Assembly: GCA_001898145.1 (NCBI GenBank)
Contig: MKSR01000008.1
Span: 496,001 to 560,000, forward strand
Direction of reading: 5' to 3'
DNA length: 64,000 nucleotides
Source: Dyadobacter sp. 50-39
Lineage (GTDB): Bacteria; Bacteroidota; Bacteroidia; Cytophagales; Spirosomataceae
Below are positions 9,630 to 19,369 of the stretch, piece after piece (within the stretch, counting starts at the first letter, position 1; the number at the start of each line of letters is the position of its first letter). A program made the position numbers and the translations under genes. The notes below the pieces were generated by a model, which did not search any database, was not told where the DNA came from, and worked only from the letters and a program-made list of their open reading frames with translations.

Positions 9630-10466
9630 ATGAAAACTGTTTCAATTCAAAAACTGACATGGTCGCTGCTGCTCGTGGCGGCGCCAGCCCTGCTGTCCGT
9701 TGCGCAGGCCCAATCCGACAAAAAGCCCAAGAAGGACGACGACGGCAAAAAGACGAGCATTCGGATCCGGGTAAGTGAAGACGACAACGGCAAAACCCGC
9801 GACATCGAAAAAAGCTATCAGGTAGGTGCGCTGAGCGATGATGAAAGGCAGAAATTCATCGACCAAGTACTCGATTCGCTGAATGTCGATAAAAAGCGCA
9901 AGCAAACTATTTCCATCACCGTCGATGACGGCAACGACGGCATTGCCGCCAGGAAGCGCAAAAAAATGATCATCGACCACCGCGACCCGCGCGAGCCGAT
10001 GGCTTTCCATTGGGACGGCGATTTCAAATATGACCTGGATTGGGATTCAAAGAAATTCAGCGAAGACATGAAAAAATTGGAGCGGAATTTCAATGACATT
10101 CACCCCAAAGCCAAGATGATGATGCGCGATATGGGGGATTTAGGAAGGAATTTCAGCAAGAACTTCGATCTGGCCTGGGACAACCATGACAACAACGTAA
10201 AGGCATCCAGCATCCGGTCTTTGAATGCCTACGCCAACAACCCCGCCGACGACGCACTCAACCTGCGTTTCAGCGTGCCGCAAAAAGGCAATGTGACCGT
10301 AACGGTGACCGACACGAAAGGTAAGGAAGTAGGCAAAAAGGAAATCCATGAGTTCGAAGGCGAGTACGTGGGCCAGGTCGAACTTAAGAAAAATACAAAA
10401 GGTACGCTGTTCGTAACGGTGGTCCAGAACGAAGATGGAGCGGTGAAAAGGGTGGTTATCCCTTGA
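9630..10466 (+). CDS. Secreted charged protein with sorting-domain-like C-terminus
   Basis: 278 residues from the ATG at 9630, chosen because a clean signal peptide follows (LLLVAAPALLSVAQAQ). The mature part begins with a dense Lys/Asp stretch (DKKPKKDDDGKK) and is strongly charged throughout. The last 75 residues (from about LNLRFSVPQKGNV) form a beta-rich domain resembling T9SS type A sorting domains but ending in KRVVIP instead of the usual K-V-I-R type ending, so secretion by T9SS is uncertain. It is divergently transcribed from the sensor kinase, so the pair could share control or function; this is inference. A terminator follows at 10490. Confidence 0.7.
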   Translation: MKTVSIQKLTWSLLLVAAPALLSVAQAQSDKKPKKDDDGKKTSIRIRVSEDDNGKTRDIEKSYQVGALSDDERQKFIDQVLDSLNVDKKRKQTISITVDDGNDGIAARKRKKMIIDHRDPREPMAFHWDGDFKYDLDWDSKKFSEDMKKLERNFNDIHPKAKMMMRDMGDLGRNFSKNFDLAWDNHDNNVKASSIRSLNAYANNPADDALNLRFSVPQKGNVTVTVTDTKGKEVGKKEIHEFEGEYVGQVELKKNTKGTLFVTVVQNEDGAVKRVVIP

Positions 10467-10489
10467 TTGGAGCCACTTTTACGATAGCG

Positions 10490-10527
10490 AATCCCCTTCA
10501 CCGGAAGCCGTGGAGGGGATTTTTGTT
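10490..10527 (+). terminator. Intrinsic terminator
   Basis: AATCCCCTTC pairs with GTGGAGGGGATT around the loop accggaagcc, and T5 follows. It separates the secreted protein gene from adk. Confidence 0.75.
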
Positions 10528-10545
10528 GTAAAAATTATGCAACAA

Positions 10546-10578
10546 TTTCGCACACATATAGTAAGAGTTGTAAATTTG
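10546..10578 (+). promoter_or_regulatory. Predicted adk-obgE promoter
   Basis: TTTC, a 21-bp spacer and TAAATTTG, one base off the Bacteroidota consensus, 45 bp upstream of the adk ATG. Confidence 0.5.
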
Positions 10579-10623
10579 CCCCTTATTCACCAATCTACCG
10601 CGACATCAATTTTTGAAGCAACT

Positions 10624-11196
10624 ATGCTGAATCTTATACTGTTTGGCCCTCCGGGCGCCGGGAAAGGTACCCAAAGTGAAAAAATAATTGCAAAGTACAA
10701 TTTGATCCACCTTTCAACAGGAGACCTGCTGCGCTCCGAAATCCAGGCCGGAACCGAGCTGGGACTGAAAGCCAAAACTTTGATGGATCAGGGCATTCTC
10801 GTGCCGGATGAAGTGGTGATCGGAATGATCGACAACAAGCTGAAAGAGCATCGCGACGCAGCCGGGTTCATCTTCGACGGTTTCCCCAGAACGGTGAAAC
10901 AAGCCGAGGCGTTGGACAACCTGCTCGCCAGCTACGATGAAGGCATTTCGGTGATGGTGGCATTGTCCGTAGACGACGATGAACTGCTCGCACGCCTTTT
11001 GAACCGCGGCAAAACTTCCGGCCGTCCCGATGACCAGAACGAAGAACTGATCGCGAAACGCATTCAGGAATATAACAGCAAAACAAAACCCGTTGCCGAC
11101 TACTACCAGGAACAAGGTAAGTTTGTCGCTATCAACGGAATAGGCGAAATCGATTTCATTTTCGAGGAGATCTCGAACGCGATCGCAGCAGCCTGA
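10624..11196 (+). CDS. adk: Adenylate kinase (short form)
   Basis: 190 residues from the ATG at 10624; the frame runs upstream to 10510, but the P-loop [10 protein letters not shown] must lie at residue 6 or so, as it does with this start. Other family marks are [18 protein letters not shown] and the short LID segment [13 protein letters not shown], which lacks the zinc-binding cysteines and is typical of the short bacterial form. The enzyme interconverts ATP plus AMP with two ADP in the cytosol. obgE follows after 23 bp, so the two are probably co-transcribed. Confidence 0.96.
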   Translation: MLNLILFGPPGAGKGTQSEKIIAKYNLIHLSTGDLLRSEIQAGTELGLKAKTLMDQGILVPDEVVIGMIDNKLKEHRDAAGFIFDGFPRTVKQAEALDNLLASYDEGISVMVALSVDDDELLARLLNRGKTSGRPDDQNEELIAKRIQEYNSKTKPVADYYQEQGKFVAINGIGEIDFIFEEISNAIAAA

Positions 11197-11219
11197 TTTC
11201 TACTTTTCACTATACTCAC

Positions 11220-12227
11220 ATGGCCTCCTCTAACTTTATAGATTACGTTAAAATCAATGCGCGCTCCGGAAACGGCGGTGCCGGTTCCATGCATTTCAGG
11301 CGTGAAAAACACGTTGAAAAAGGCGGGCCGGATGGCGGTGACGGCGGTCGCGGAGGCCACGTGATATTGAAAGGCAATGCCCAGCTGTGGACATTGCTGC
11401 ATTTGAAATACACCAAGCACGTAAAAGCATTCGACGGCAAAGGCGGCGAGGGCGGGCGCCGGACGGGAGCAATCGGAAAGGACATTATCCTGGAAGTCCC
11501 GCTGGGCACGATTGCCAAAAACGCCGAAACCGGCGAACAACTCTTTGAAATCACCGAAGACGGACAGGAAATGATCCTGCTCCGCGGCGGACGAGGCGGA
11601 ATGGGTAACGACCATTTCAAATCAGCCACCAACCAAACGCCCCAGTACGCCCAACCCGGCGAGCCCGGAAAGGAAGAATGGTTCATCCTGGAACTGAAAG
11701 TATTGGCGGACGTAGGTCTGGTAGGATTCCCGAACGCGGGAAAATCCACATTGCTCTCCGTGGTTTCGGCCGCCAAACCCGAAATCGCCGACTACCCCTT
11801 CACTACCCTGGTTCCTAACCTCGGCGTAGTACCCTACCGTGACTACAAGTCCTTCGTCATGGCCGACATACCGGGCATTATCGAAGGCGCTTCACAAGGC
11901 AAAGGTCTTGGCCTGCGCTTCCTGCGCCACATCGAGCGTAACTCCATCCTGCTGTTCCTGGTGCCAGCCGACAGCGAAGACATCGAAGCGGAATACCAGA
12001 CACTGGTACAGGAGCTTCGTTTATACAACCCTCAATTGCTCGATAAAAACCGCATTCTTGCAATCTCTAAAATGGACGTAATCGCTGACGAAGAGCGGAT
12101 TACACTACAAGAAAAGTTACCTAACGGTATCCCGACACTTTTGATTTCTGCAATAACCCAAGAAGGGATTGAACAATTAAAAGACAGGATATGGGAATTG
12201 ATTAATTCTCCGTTTTCCGTACAATAA
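11220..12227 (+). CDS. obgE: GTPase Obg
   Basis: 335 residues. The N-terminal Obg fold is glycine-rich ([21 protein letters not shown]), followed by the GTPase domain with P-loop GFPNAGKST, switch motif [10 protein letters not shown] and a base-recognition segment ISKMD. It lacks the extra C-terminal domain found in some Firmicutes and actinobacterial Obg proteins. Obg binds the 50S subunit late in assembly and links ribosome maturation to nucleotide levels. It is the second gene of a probable adk-obgE unit. Confidence 0.96.
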   Translation: MASSNFIDYVKINARSGNGGAGSMHFRREKHVEKGGPDGGDGGRGGHVILKGNAQLWTLLHLKYTKHVKAFDGKGGEGGRRTGAIGKDIILEVPLGTIAKNAETGEQLFEITEDGQEMILLRGGRGGMGNDHFKSATNQTPQYAQPGEPGKEEWFILELKVLADVGLVGFPNAGKSTLLSVVSAAKPEIADYPFTTLVPNLGVVPYRDYKSFVMADIPGIIEGASQGKGLGLRFLRHIERNSILLFLVPADSEDIEAEYQTLVQELRLYNPQLLDKNRILAISKMDVIADEERITLQEKLPNGIPTLLISAITQEGIEQLKDRIWELINSPFSVQ

Positions 12228-12302
12228 TAATTTCTTGAAAGAGGCAACCTTTCGGTGCAATTTGTGTGTCCAAGCAGTTATTTCAAAGAATTTACAGTCA
12301 CT

Positions 12303-15300
12303 ATGAGACACTATCTACCGTATTTCTATTGGGTAGTATTTAGTATTATTTCTCTTACCGCACACGGACAAGTCAGCATCGATTTCCCTTCCGATCGCGC
12401 CGTTTTCCAGCGTGATAAAAATAACAGAGCCAATATTTACATCGCCGGTAGCTATACCAAAGTTGCCGATAAAATTGAAGTAAAACTCACCCGACGCACC
12501 GGTTCCGGCGCAGATAAAGACTGGACGTCTATCAAGGATAACCCTCAGGGAGGTTTCTTTTCGGGAACGCTGGTGGATGTGCAGGGGGGCTGGTACAAAC
12601 TCGAAATCCGCGCGTTGAAAGGTGGCCAGGTAATTGGTAACACAAGCGCTGTCGAACACGTGGGCGTAGGCGAGGTATTCATGGTGGCAGGACAGTCCAA
12701 CGGCCAGGGATTCCGGAATGTAGAGCCGGACAGAACATTCGACTGGGGTGTTCAGGGCGCGGGAGAAGACCAGGTGAGCGCGGTAGATTATTCCAATGTG
12801 CAAACCGTGGGCGGGCTTCCCGGTATCGGCTCGGACTACCCGTACCCTTCATTCCGGCATGTTGATTCCCAGACAGATATTGCGCCCAGAGGAAGGTCTG
12901 CCTGGTGCTGGGGAAGGCTGGGCGACCAACTGACGCGGAGACTAGGCGTACCCGTGCTGTTTTACAATGTTGCCTGGTATGGAAGCTATGTAGGCGCCTG
13001 GCGGGAAAGTATCAATGGCGGAAGGCCTAAATCGATTTATGCAGATAATACGTATTTCGAGCCAGCCGGAATGCCTTATGGAAATATGCGGGATGTAATC
13101 CGCCGCTACACATCACTCACAGGGCTCCGGGGAGTGCTCTGGATCCAGGGAGAGGCCGATAACGACCGGACCAATCCTCCTACAGACCGCAATAGTTACT
13201 TCAACGACCTGAAAGCCGTAATCGAAGCTTCGCGCAACGAATCCGGCAAGGATATTTCGTGGGTGGTATCGCAGACGTCCTACAACAACATGAATGGAAC
13301 GGACGCCGAGGTAATTCAAGGGCAGGGAATGGTTATCAATGGCGTACCCAATGTGTTTCAGGGACCTCTGACGGATTTAATACAGATTCCGCGGATAGAT
13401 TATCCCACGAATCCCTCCCTGGGAGTCCATTTCGCACAGGATGGCCTGACCCAACTTGCAGACGCCTGGTACAACAGCCTCAACGACGATTTTTTCAACC
13501 GCTCCAACCCTTACCAGGGGATGACGCCGCTGAGCGTTGTCGCTTCCTGCGCGGGCAATGGTAATGTGACCTTGACTGTGGAAAATGGCGGGCTGCGTGA
13601 TTTCAGTTGGAGCAATGGCAGCAATTCCAATAATGTACAGGTCGGAAACGGCAGCTACCGGGTTTCTGCCAGGGATGATCGCAACAACCTGATCTGGTCA
13701 CCTGAAATCCGCATTTACGAGCAGATTCAGCCCAGCCAACCCACTATTGCCATCGAGGGAAGTAACCCCGTATGCGTCGGCAACACCGCCATGCTCGTGT
13801 CGAGTTCGGGCGAAAATGCGGTTTGGAACACAGGTGCCACGGGCGATCGCCTGCCTGTGACGGCAGGAGGCGATTATTTTGTGAAAGTGAAAAATATCTA
13901 TGGCTGCGAGTCCCAATCGGAGAAGATCACCATGCGGGTGGTTACTTCGCCTTTGCCTGACAAGCCGAAGATCACCGCATCGGGTGGCCTTACATTCTGC
14001 CAGGGCGGCGAAGTAACGCTTACCTCCGATTCGAAGGTTAAGAGTGTCTGGTCAAATGGTGTTACCAATGCGAGCATTACAGCAGTAAGCTCCGGCGATT
14101 TCCGCGTCCGTGCATTGAACGACGAAGGCTGTTATTCCCCTGAATCCGACCAGGTGACGGTGAAGGTAAACCCACTGCCTGCCAAACCACAAATATCGCT
14201 AAGCGGCGAAACTACCTTCTGTGACGGCGGGAACGTCACCATGACATCAAACTACGACAGCGGCAACATCTGGAGCACCACTGCAACCAGCAAATCCATT
14301 GCTGTTACCACCACCGGAACCTTCTCGCTCACACAGCGCGACGGCAATGGATGTGAATCCAAATCCGACGAAGTTGCCGTGAAGGTAAATGCGCTGCCAG
14401 CTACACCGACGATCACTTCATTACGGCCTACCACATTCTGCGACCGCGACTATACCAGGCTGCGCGCCAGTGAGGCATTCTCCTACCAATGGAGCAACGG
14501 GTCTACCGACCGCGAAATAGAAACACGCACTTCCGGCAATTTCACCATTTCGGCCAGAGATGCCAATGGCTGCGTATCGCCGGTATCTCCTGTGGTACAA
14601 GTGGTATCCAACCCGCTTCCGCCGACTCCGGTAATTACAGCCGACGGCCCGACCACATTCTGCGCTGACCTGAGTGTGAACCTGACGTCGACGGCTGCCG
14701 CGGGCTTTCTATGGAGTAACGGCGCATCCACGCAAACCTTGAAAGTGACCGTTGCCGGCACCTATTCCGTGCAGACGATCAATCAGTTTCAATGCTATTC
14801 GGACCCCAGCAACCAGATATCTACCCAAACGCTCGCATTGCCGCCTTCACCGACCGTGACTGCACGCCAGGCAACCACATTCTGTGACGGGGATACTATT
14901 TTCCTCAAAGCTTCCAATGGCAATGGGTTCTTCTGGAGCAATGGCCTGGAAGGCGACAGCATTGAAGTGTTTACAACAGGAAACTATGCAGCGCGGATTG
15001 TAGACGGTCAGGGCTGTTACTCACCTTATTCAGCTCCGGTGGCCGTGGATGTGAAGCCTTCGCCGACACCGCCGACAATCAAAAAAGTTGGTGTATACAC
15101 ACTTTTGGCGGAAAATAACCTCGAAGCAGGTGATCACGTATGGAAGTATAACGATGTGGAGCTTGCTGAAAACAGTGCTACCCTGAAAGCGGTACGTGCC
15201 GGTAACTATGTAGTGAACAACACGATAGTTTACAGTGCGACACTTACCTGTGCATCCGAATTTTCGGAACCATTTATGTTTTATCTGGATACCGAGAATC

Positions 15301-15545
15301 CGGGTTTTGTAGCTTACCCCAACCCGAACACGACCGAAAGGGTTACCGTTGAAACCCTTGCCGACGTCGTCAATGCAGAGGTGCAGATTATCGACAGCCG
15401 TGGTGTGGTCCACCGTACATTCAGGGTCGCTAAATTTGACAAACAGCATTATTTTAATCTCACCGGCCTTTCCAGCGGACTCTACATCGTCCGGATCGTT
15501 TCTTCATCGCTCAATGCATCGCAGAAGCTGGTGATCGTGCGATAG
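12303..15545 (+). CDS. T9SS-exported SGNH-type esterase with Ig-like repeats
   Basis: 1080 residues from the ATG at 12303, which starts a signal peptide (VVFSIISLTAHGQ). Region 1 (about residues 20-110) is a beta-rich domain. Region 2 (about 115-400) is an SGNH/sialate O-acetylesterase-like hydrolase with the nucleophile block VFMVAGQSNGQG, the block WIQGEAD, and a catalytic His in GVHFAQDG. From about residue 475 come six clear Ig-like repeats of about 74 residues, each with TFC near the start, WSNG in the middle and GC near the end, then a seventh degenerate one. The last 80 residues are a T9SS type A sorting domain (AYPNPNT to KLVIVR). It likely removes acetyl groups from a glycan at the cell surface; substrate unknown. 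A paralogue lies at 19370. Confidence 0.85.
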   Translation: MRHYLPYFYWVVFSIISLTAHGQVSIDFPSDRAVFQRDKNNRANIYIAGSYTKVADKIEVKLTRRTGSGADKDWTSIKDNPQGGFFSGTLVDVQGGWYKLEIRALKGGQVIGNTSAVEHVGVGEVFMVAGQSNGQGFRNVEPDRTFDWGVQGAGEDQVSAVDYSNVQTVGGLPGIGSDYPYPSFRHVDSQTDIAPRGRSAWCWGRLGDQLTRRLGVPVLFYNVAWYGSYVGAWRESINGGRPKSIYADNTYFEPAGMPYGNMRDVIRRYTSLTGLRGVLWIQGEADNDRTNPPTDRNSYFNDLKAVIEASRNESGKDISWVVSQTSYNNMNGTDAEVIQGQGMVINGVPNVFQGPLTDLIQIPRIDYPTNPSLGVHFAQDGLTQLADAWYNSLNDDFFNRSNPYQGMTPLSVVASCAGNGNVTLTVENGGLRDFSWSNGSNSNNVQVGNGSYRVSARDDRNNLIWSPEIRIYEQIQPSQPTIAIEGSNPVCVGNTAMLVSSSGENAVWNTGATGDRLPVTAGGDYFVKVKNIYGCESQSEKITMRVVTSPLPDKPKITASGGLTFCQGGEVTLTSDSKVKSVWSNGVTNASITAVSSGDFRVRALNDEGCYSPESDQVTVKVNPLPAKPQISLSGETTFCDGGNVTMTSNYDSGNIWSTTATSKSIAVTTTGTFSLTQRDGNGCESKSDEVAVKVNALPATPTITSLRPTTFCDRDYTRLRASEAFSYQWSNGSTDREIETRTSGNFTISARDANGCVSPVSPVVQVVSNPLPPTPVITADGPTTFCADLSVNLTSTAAAGFLWSNGASTQTLKVTVAGTYSVQTINQFQCYSDPSNQISTQTLALPPSPTVTARQATTFCDGDTIFLKASNGNGFFWSNGLEGDSIEVFTTGNYAARIVDGQGCYSPYSAPVAVDVKPSPTPPTIKKVGVYTLLAENNLEAGDHVWKYNDVELAENSATLKAVRAGNYVVNNTIVYSATLTCASEFSEPFMFYLDTENPGFVAYPNPNTTERVTVETLADVVNAEVQIIDSRGVVHRTFRVAKFDKQHYFNLTGLSSGLYIVRIVSSSLNASQKLVIVR
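13731..15066 (+). repeat. Six tandem Ig-like domain repeats (in-frame, about 220 bp each)
   Basis: Protein-level repeats within the esterase gene, starting near 13731, 13960, 14180, 14400, 14623 and 14845. The shared pattern is P-x-P-x-I near the start, TFC about 10 residues later, WSNG near the centre, SGxF/Y, and GCxSxxS near the end. Units have diverged at DNA level, so they are old duplications. They probably act as a stalk or as ligand-binding modules between enzyme and sorting domain. Confidence 0.85.
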
Positions 15546-15567
15546 AATATGCCATTTATACATTAAA

Positions 15568-15603
15568 AAACAGGCTGCCCCGGTCATACGGGGCAGCCTG
15601 TTT
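15568..15603. terminator. Bidirectional intrinsic terminator
   Basis: A perfect 15-bp stem, AAACAGGCTGCCCCG with its complement, and a six-base loop. It lies between the convergent esterase and lectin-like genes. The U-tract is stronger for the minus-strand gene. Confidence 0.9.
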
Positions 15604-15621
15604 CAATATTGCCTGAAACAA

Positions 15622-17409
15622 TTACTTCACAACAAGCGCCTTCCTGACTTCCTGACCATCCTTTCTGACCACGCGAATCAAATAGGTTCCTGATACCGCA
15701 TTGGCGATGGTCACTTTTTCGTGGTGCTCTCCCTGACCTGCTATTGCCCGCTTCTGCAATTCTTTCCCCAGCATGTCGGACACGATCAGGCTTCCCTCAT
15801 TGCCTTTTTCCAGGTAAAAATCAACCGCAAACTCCCCGTTGCTTGGATTGGGAGAAATTGTCAATTGTTGCTCCGCGCTGGCGATCACCTCTTCCTGAAC
15901 GCCCATGCGTCCGCCAAGAGGAGCCGGTGTGACGCATATCTTGTCCTGACGACAGCTTCCTCCCCCAATACCGCGAATCCTGATCGTGCTGGGTCCCGCA
16001 CGCATGTCCAGGTAAAATGATTCCTCCCTTGGAACGATATTCCATGAGCCTGAGCTAGGCAGGTTCAATGTCGTTTCAGGAAGCAGTCCATCCAGCTTGA
16101 CTGACACCGTAGGGGCAGATGAAGCATAATAGCGGAGCGTTACCTTGTACCTGCCATAATAGGGCGCATTTTCCACGCGATAGGTAACATAATGGTTATT
16201 GTCATTCTCCAAACCACGGGTACTTCCATTCGAAGCATTGGGGTCGGAGGTGATAGCGCCATTGCCCTCGGACGACTCTGCCTCCAAGCATGCATTAAAT
16301 GTTCCTACATAAGGCTGCACATTGACCATGATGTCCCTTGTCTGTGTAGGGCAACCGGGTCTGCTTACCGAAACTCCCATTGGCTGATAACCCACCGTTC
16401 CACCGGCATAACCGGATATTACCGTAAAGGTATTGGACGAGCTAGTTGCTCCATCGCTCATGGGTGACCACACATATGTGAAGTTTCCACTCCCACAATC
16501 CGGGCCGGTACAGTTTGCGGTCAAAAGATCCAGCGTTCCAACTACCGGATTATAGTTAGCGGCAGTCGCGGTAATATCATAATTACAGCCCGGTGTAGTG
16601 GATGCCAGCGTAGTGATGTTCGATCTTCCGTATCTCGTACTACAACCCGGCTTGTCACCCTTTATCCAATAAGAAACCGTTTGCCCTGTCGGGATACTGG
16701 TAGAGAATGTCGTTCCGGTCACTCCGTTTTCGACAAGCTCCGGCGCCCATTTGTATGTTACCCCGGAACATCCCGGCCCATAGCAATTTGCTGTCAGGGT
16801 AAAACCCTGGTTAACATTCGGCGTATAGTCTGTTGATGTGATGAGCGTATAATACTCACAAGAGGTAGACGGTGCCGGACACGTTTTCGGTTCGAAAATC
16901 CATTTGTTGGCACCAAATGTGGATATTTCGCTGGCTGGCACAATGTTGATGTCGCTAACCGCAGGCAGGTTCGGATTACCTGTTCCCCAACCGTCCACAC
17001 CCATCGCGAACCCGCCGGTGCTCTTCACCAGGCCATATCGTGTATCACTTCCGGCCTGTTCTATAAACTGCTTATTCCACTTGTGTCCTGCGGAGCCATC
17101 ATATGTTCCCACCACCGCCTTAGTACCGGATTCTATGACCGCCAATGTCTCGTTTGGATTGTTGGACATCGGCGTCAGCCTGATCTGCGCTTCACCCTGG
17201 CCGTTGGCCGGTGTAAGGTAGTTTACTTTAAATATCTGCGTATCCTGATTATTGGCTGCCTGTACTTTCAACGCTTGCGAAGTGTTTGTAAGGTAAAGGT
17301 TCGTAGCGGCCACGCGAAGGGCAGCGCAACTCTGGCCCGACGAATCTGCCGGATTTAACAGGCACACTGCTGCCAGTATGCCTACGGGTAAACGTAACAT
17401 GTTGAGCAT
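15622..17409 (-). CDS. T9SS-exported carbohydrate-binding-like protein A
   Basis: 595 residues from the ATG at 17409 (a second ATG at 17400 is equally possible); a signal peptide is present (VGILAAVCLLNPADSSG). Domain 1 (to about residue 185) begins CAALRVAATNLYL and holds QIFKV, reminiscent of beta-trefoil lectins but unproven. Next come two copies of a roughly 100-residue module with the pattern C, then NP, LTAxC, GxxC and YxW. Then a CBM6-like jelly-roll (about 380-505) with EAESSEGNG, VTYRVENAP, VTLRYYAS and the ending GGGSCRQDKICV. A T9SS type A sorting domain closes it (ISPNPSNGEF to KALVVK). There is no catalytic motif. It is a paralogue of the next gene; a role in glycan binding is inferred. 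Confidence 0.78.
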   Translation of the reverse strand: MLNMLRLPVGILAAVCLLNPADSSGQSCAALRVAATNLYLTNTSQALKVQAANNQDTQIFKVNYLTPANGQGEAQIRLTPMSNNPNETLAVIESGTKAVVGTYDGSAGHKWNKQFIEQAGSDTRYGLVKSTGGFAMGVDGWGTGNPNLPAVSDINIVPASEISTFGANKWIFEPKTCPAPSTSCEYYTLITSTDYTPNVNQGFTLTANCYGPGCSGVTYKWAPELVENGVTGTTFSTSIPTGQTVSYWIKGDKPGCSTRYGRSNITTLASTTPGCNYDITATAANYNPVVGTLDLLTANCTGPDCGSGNFTYVWSPMSDGATSSSNTFTVISGYAGGTVGYQPMGVSVSRPGCPTQTRDIMVNVQPYVGTFNACLEAESSEGNGAITSDPNASNGSTRGLENDNNHYVTYRVENAPYYGRYKVTLRYYASSAPTVSVKLDGLLPETTLNLPSSGSWNIVPREESFYLDMRAGPSTIRIRGIGGGSCRQDKICVTPAPLGGRMGVQEEVIASAEQQLTISPNPSNGEFAVDFYLEKGNEGSLIVSDMLGKELQKRAIAGQGEHHEKVTIANAVSGTYLIRVVRKDGQEVRKALVVK

Positions 17410-17460
17410 CTCTAAATATTTAGTTGTGAATGAAATTGGTTTGCTGATCCAGCGGGCGCT

Positions 17461-17494
17461 TAACGAAAAATTGCGCCCCGGAACGGAGCGCAAT
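17461..17494 (-). terminator. Intrinsic terminator between the paralogues
   Basis: Minus strand: ATTGCGCTCC pairs with GGGGCGCAAT around gttcc, with one mismatch, and T5 follows. It starts 12 bp after the stop of protein B, so protein A must have its own promoter or depend on readthrough. Confidence 0.8.
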
Positions 17495-17505
17495 TGGCAT
17501 CGATT

Positions 17506-19017
17506 TTATCTGTTGATGAGGATTTTCTTGACTTCTATATTATCGCGTTTGATAACATTGAACAGATACATTCCCGGGGCACCGTTAGCTACATTGAACT
17601 TCTCCCGGTGAATCCCATTTCCTACAATACTTCTTTTTTGTAGTGTCTGTCCGGCGATACTCGTAACGGTCAGGTCTGCCGGCTCGCCTTTTTCCAGATA
17701 AAATTCAACTTCAAACTCTCCTTTGCTCGGATTAGGGAAAACCTGGAGTTCCTGTTTGCTTTCATTCTGGGAAACTAATTCGCCGGCTCCTATTCTTGCT
17801 GTCGAATTAGGATCGGTTACACAAATCCTGTCCTGGCGGCAGCTTCCTCCACCTACACCCTGGATTCGGATTGTGTTGGTACCGGCATTAAGGTTCACAT
17901 TGATCGTCTCCTCCCGCCAAACAATATTCCAGCTATTCGATGCCGGAATCTGGAGGGTTTGCGAAAATCCGGAAACAGCTACTGATACATTGATAGAAGG
18001 CTGCGATGAGGCATAATACCGAAGTTTCACTTTGTAAAGGCCCGCAACAGGGACGTTGATTACCTCATAGTCAACGTATTTATTGTAATTGAATTCATCT
18101 CCCCGCGTTGATCCGTTGGATGCGTTGGGATCCGAAGTAACCGAACCGTTTCCATTGGAATTTTCTGATTCAATACACTGGCTGAACGCGGGATTTGTAA
18201 CCCCGTCCTGTATGTTAAGGCGCAAGTGGGCCGATTTGTAGGTGCAGGAGCTAGCGTCTTTCGATGCGATAACAGTGTAATCAATCACGCCCGTGTATGG
18301 CGGTTCCACTGTTTGCGGATTTCCATAAATCCCGCTTTCCTGCCCCTGAGCGGCCCATTCGTAAGCTACGCCCGAGCAACCGCTGCCCACGCAAGTCGCC
18401 GTCAGCGTGAAGGGTACGTTCAGCTGCGGATTTAGATTAGATGTGGTGAGAGTGATATTGAAATCGCAGGTACCGGAGCTTGCGGGACAAGTTCTGCCTT
18501 CTAAAAACCATTTGTTAGCTCCGTAAATATCTAAATCACCAGCCGGTACCATGTTAATATCCGACCATGCGGATGGATCGCCATTACCCCAGTTGTAGGT
18601 ACTGCCAAACCCCATATTCGAGCCTTTCTGAATAAATCCGACGGTGCCGTTGCCTGTGTTCTTTTGTTCCCACAGTTGCTCATCAACTCCCCGATAAAGG
18701 AATAGGGGCAACACCGCATTGTCCCAGCGTCTTGTCAATGCGTTTGCCCCCTGGTAAATTGAATTGTGAGGAGTAATTCTTTTGTACTGGCCCACATTTT
18801 CAAATCTGAAAATCTGACTGGGCTGGTTATTAGCAGCCTTCACCCGAAGTGATGTACTTTCAGCAGTCAAGTACATGTTGTTACTCGCCAATCGAAGTGC
18901 ATAACACTGGGCTGAAACTGTGTCTGCGTTCAACGCCAGCAGACCTGCCGAAAGGCACAAAGTTGCCGCCGGTTTGCGCAAGGCGCGCAAAAAGTTAGGT
19001 AATGATTTTTCCATCAA
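17506..19017 (-). CDS. T9SS-exported carbohydrate-binding-like protein B
   Basis: 503 residues with a signal peptide (LCLSAGLLALNADTVSAQ). Order: a trefoil-like N-terminal domain (CYALRLASNNMYL, QIFRF, ending GANKWFLEGRTC), one copy of the C/NP/LTATC/GSGC/YEW module, a CBM6-like domain (ESENSNGNG, VDYEVINVP, KLRYYASS, ending GGGSCRQDRICV) and a T9SS type A sorting domain (VFPNPSKGEF to KKILINR). It matches protein A closely in the CBM6-like and sorting domains but has one Cys module instead of two, so domain number has changed since duplication. It is divergent from the second esterase across a 352-bp gap. Confidence 0.78.
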   Translation of the reverse strand: MMEKSLPNFLRALRKPAATLCLSAGLLALNADTVSAQCYALRLASNNMYLTAESTSLRVKAANNQPSQIFRFENVGQYKRITPHNSIYQGANALTRRWDNAVLPLFLYRGVDEQLWEQKNTGNGTVGFIQKGSNMGFGSTYNWGNGDPSAWSDINMVPAGDLDIYGANKWFLEGRTCPASSGTCDFNITLTTSNLNPQLNVPFTLTATCVGSGCSGVAYEWAAQGQESGIYGNPQTVEPPYTGVIDYTVIASKDASSCTYKSAHLRLNIQDGVTNPAFSQCIESENSNGNGSVTSDPNASNGSTRGDEFNYNKYVDYEVINVPVAGLYKVKLRYYASSQPSINVSVAVSGFSQTLQIPASNSWNIVWREETINVNLNAGTNTIRIQGVGGGSCRQDRICVTDPNSTARIGAGELVSQNESKQELQVFPNPSKGEFEVEFYLEKGEPADLTVTSIAGQTLQKRSIVGNGIHREKFNVANGAPGMYLFNVIKRDNIEVKKILINR

Positions 19018-19369
19018 GTGATCGAGTAAAAATGTTACAATAAAAACTACGTTTGATTAGAAATAAATCGACTCCGACTAGAACTATTTATGCAAATAAT
19101 TTAACATTGGTTACAAATCCTACATTTTGTCTACTTTTATTTAACCACCAGACACAAATTTAATATCTGGTTAATAAGGCTGTGAAACACGCCTGTACAC
19201 CTGCTACTATCCCAATCTTTCCGCGTCTATCTACCGTAAATCAAAAAACCCGGAATAGTGATATTATAGCCGAAATAATCCCTTACATTTGTGACCGTTT
19301 TGTAAGTGAGCGGATTACCACATCAAACTTCATTTAGGCGAAAAAACTTTACCTGTATCAGAGTTACCA
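19018..19369. other. Divergent intergenic region, no gene
   Basis: 352 bp of AT-rich sequence between the divergent protein B and esterase 2 genes. No open frame of interest was seen. A TACATTTG box at 19284-19291 could be the -7 element for the plus-strand esterase, but there is no matching -33 box at the right distance. Confidence 0.5.
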
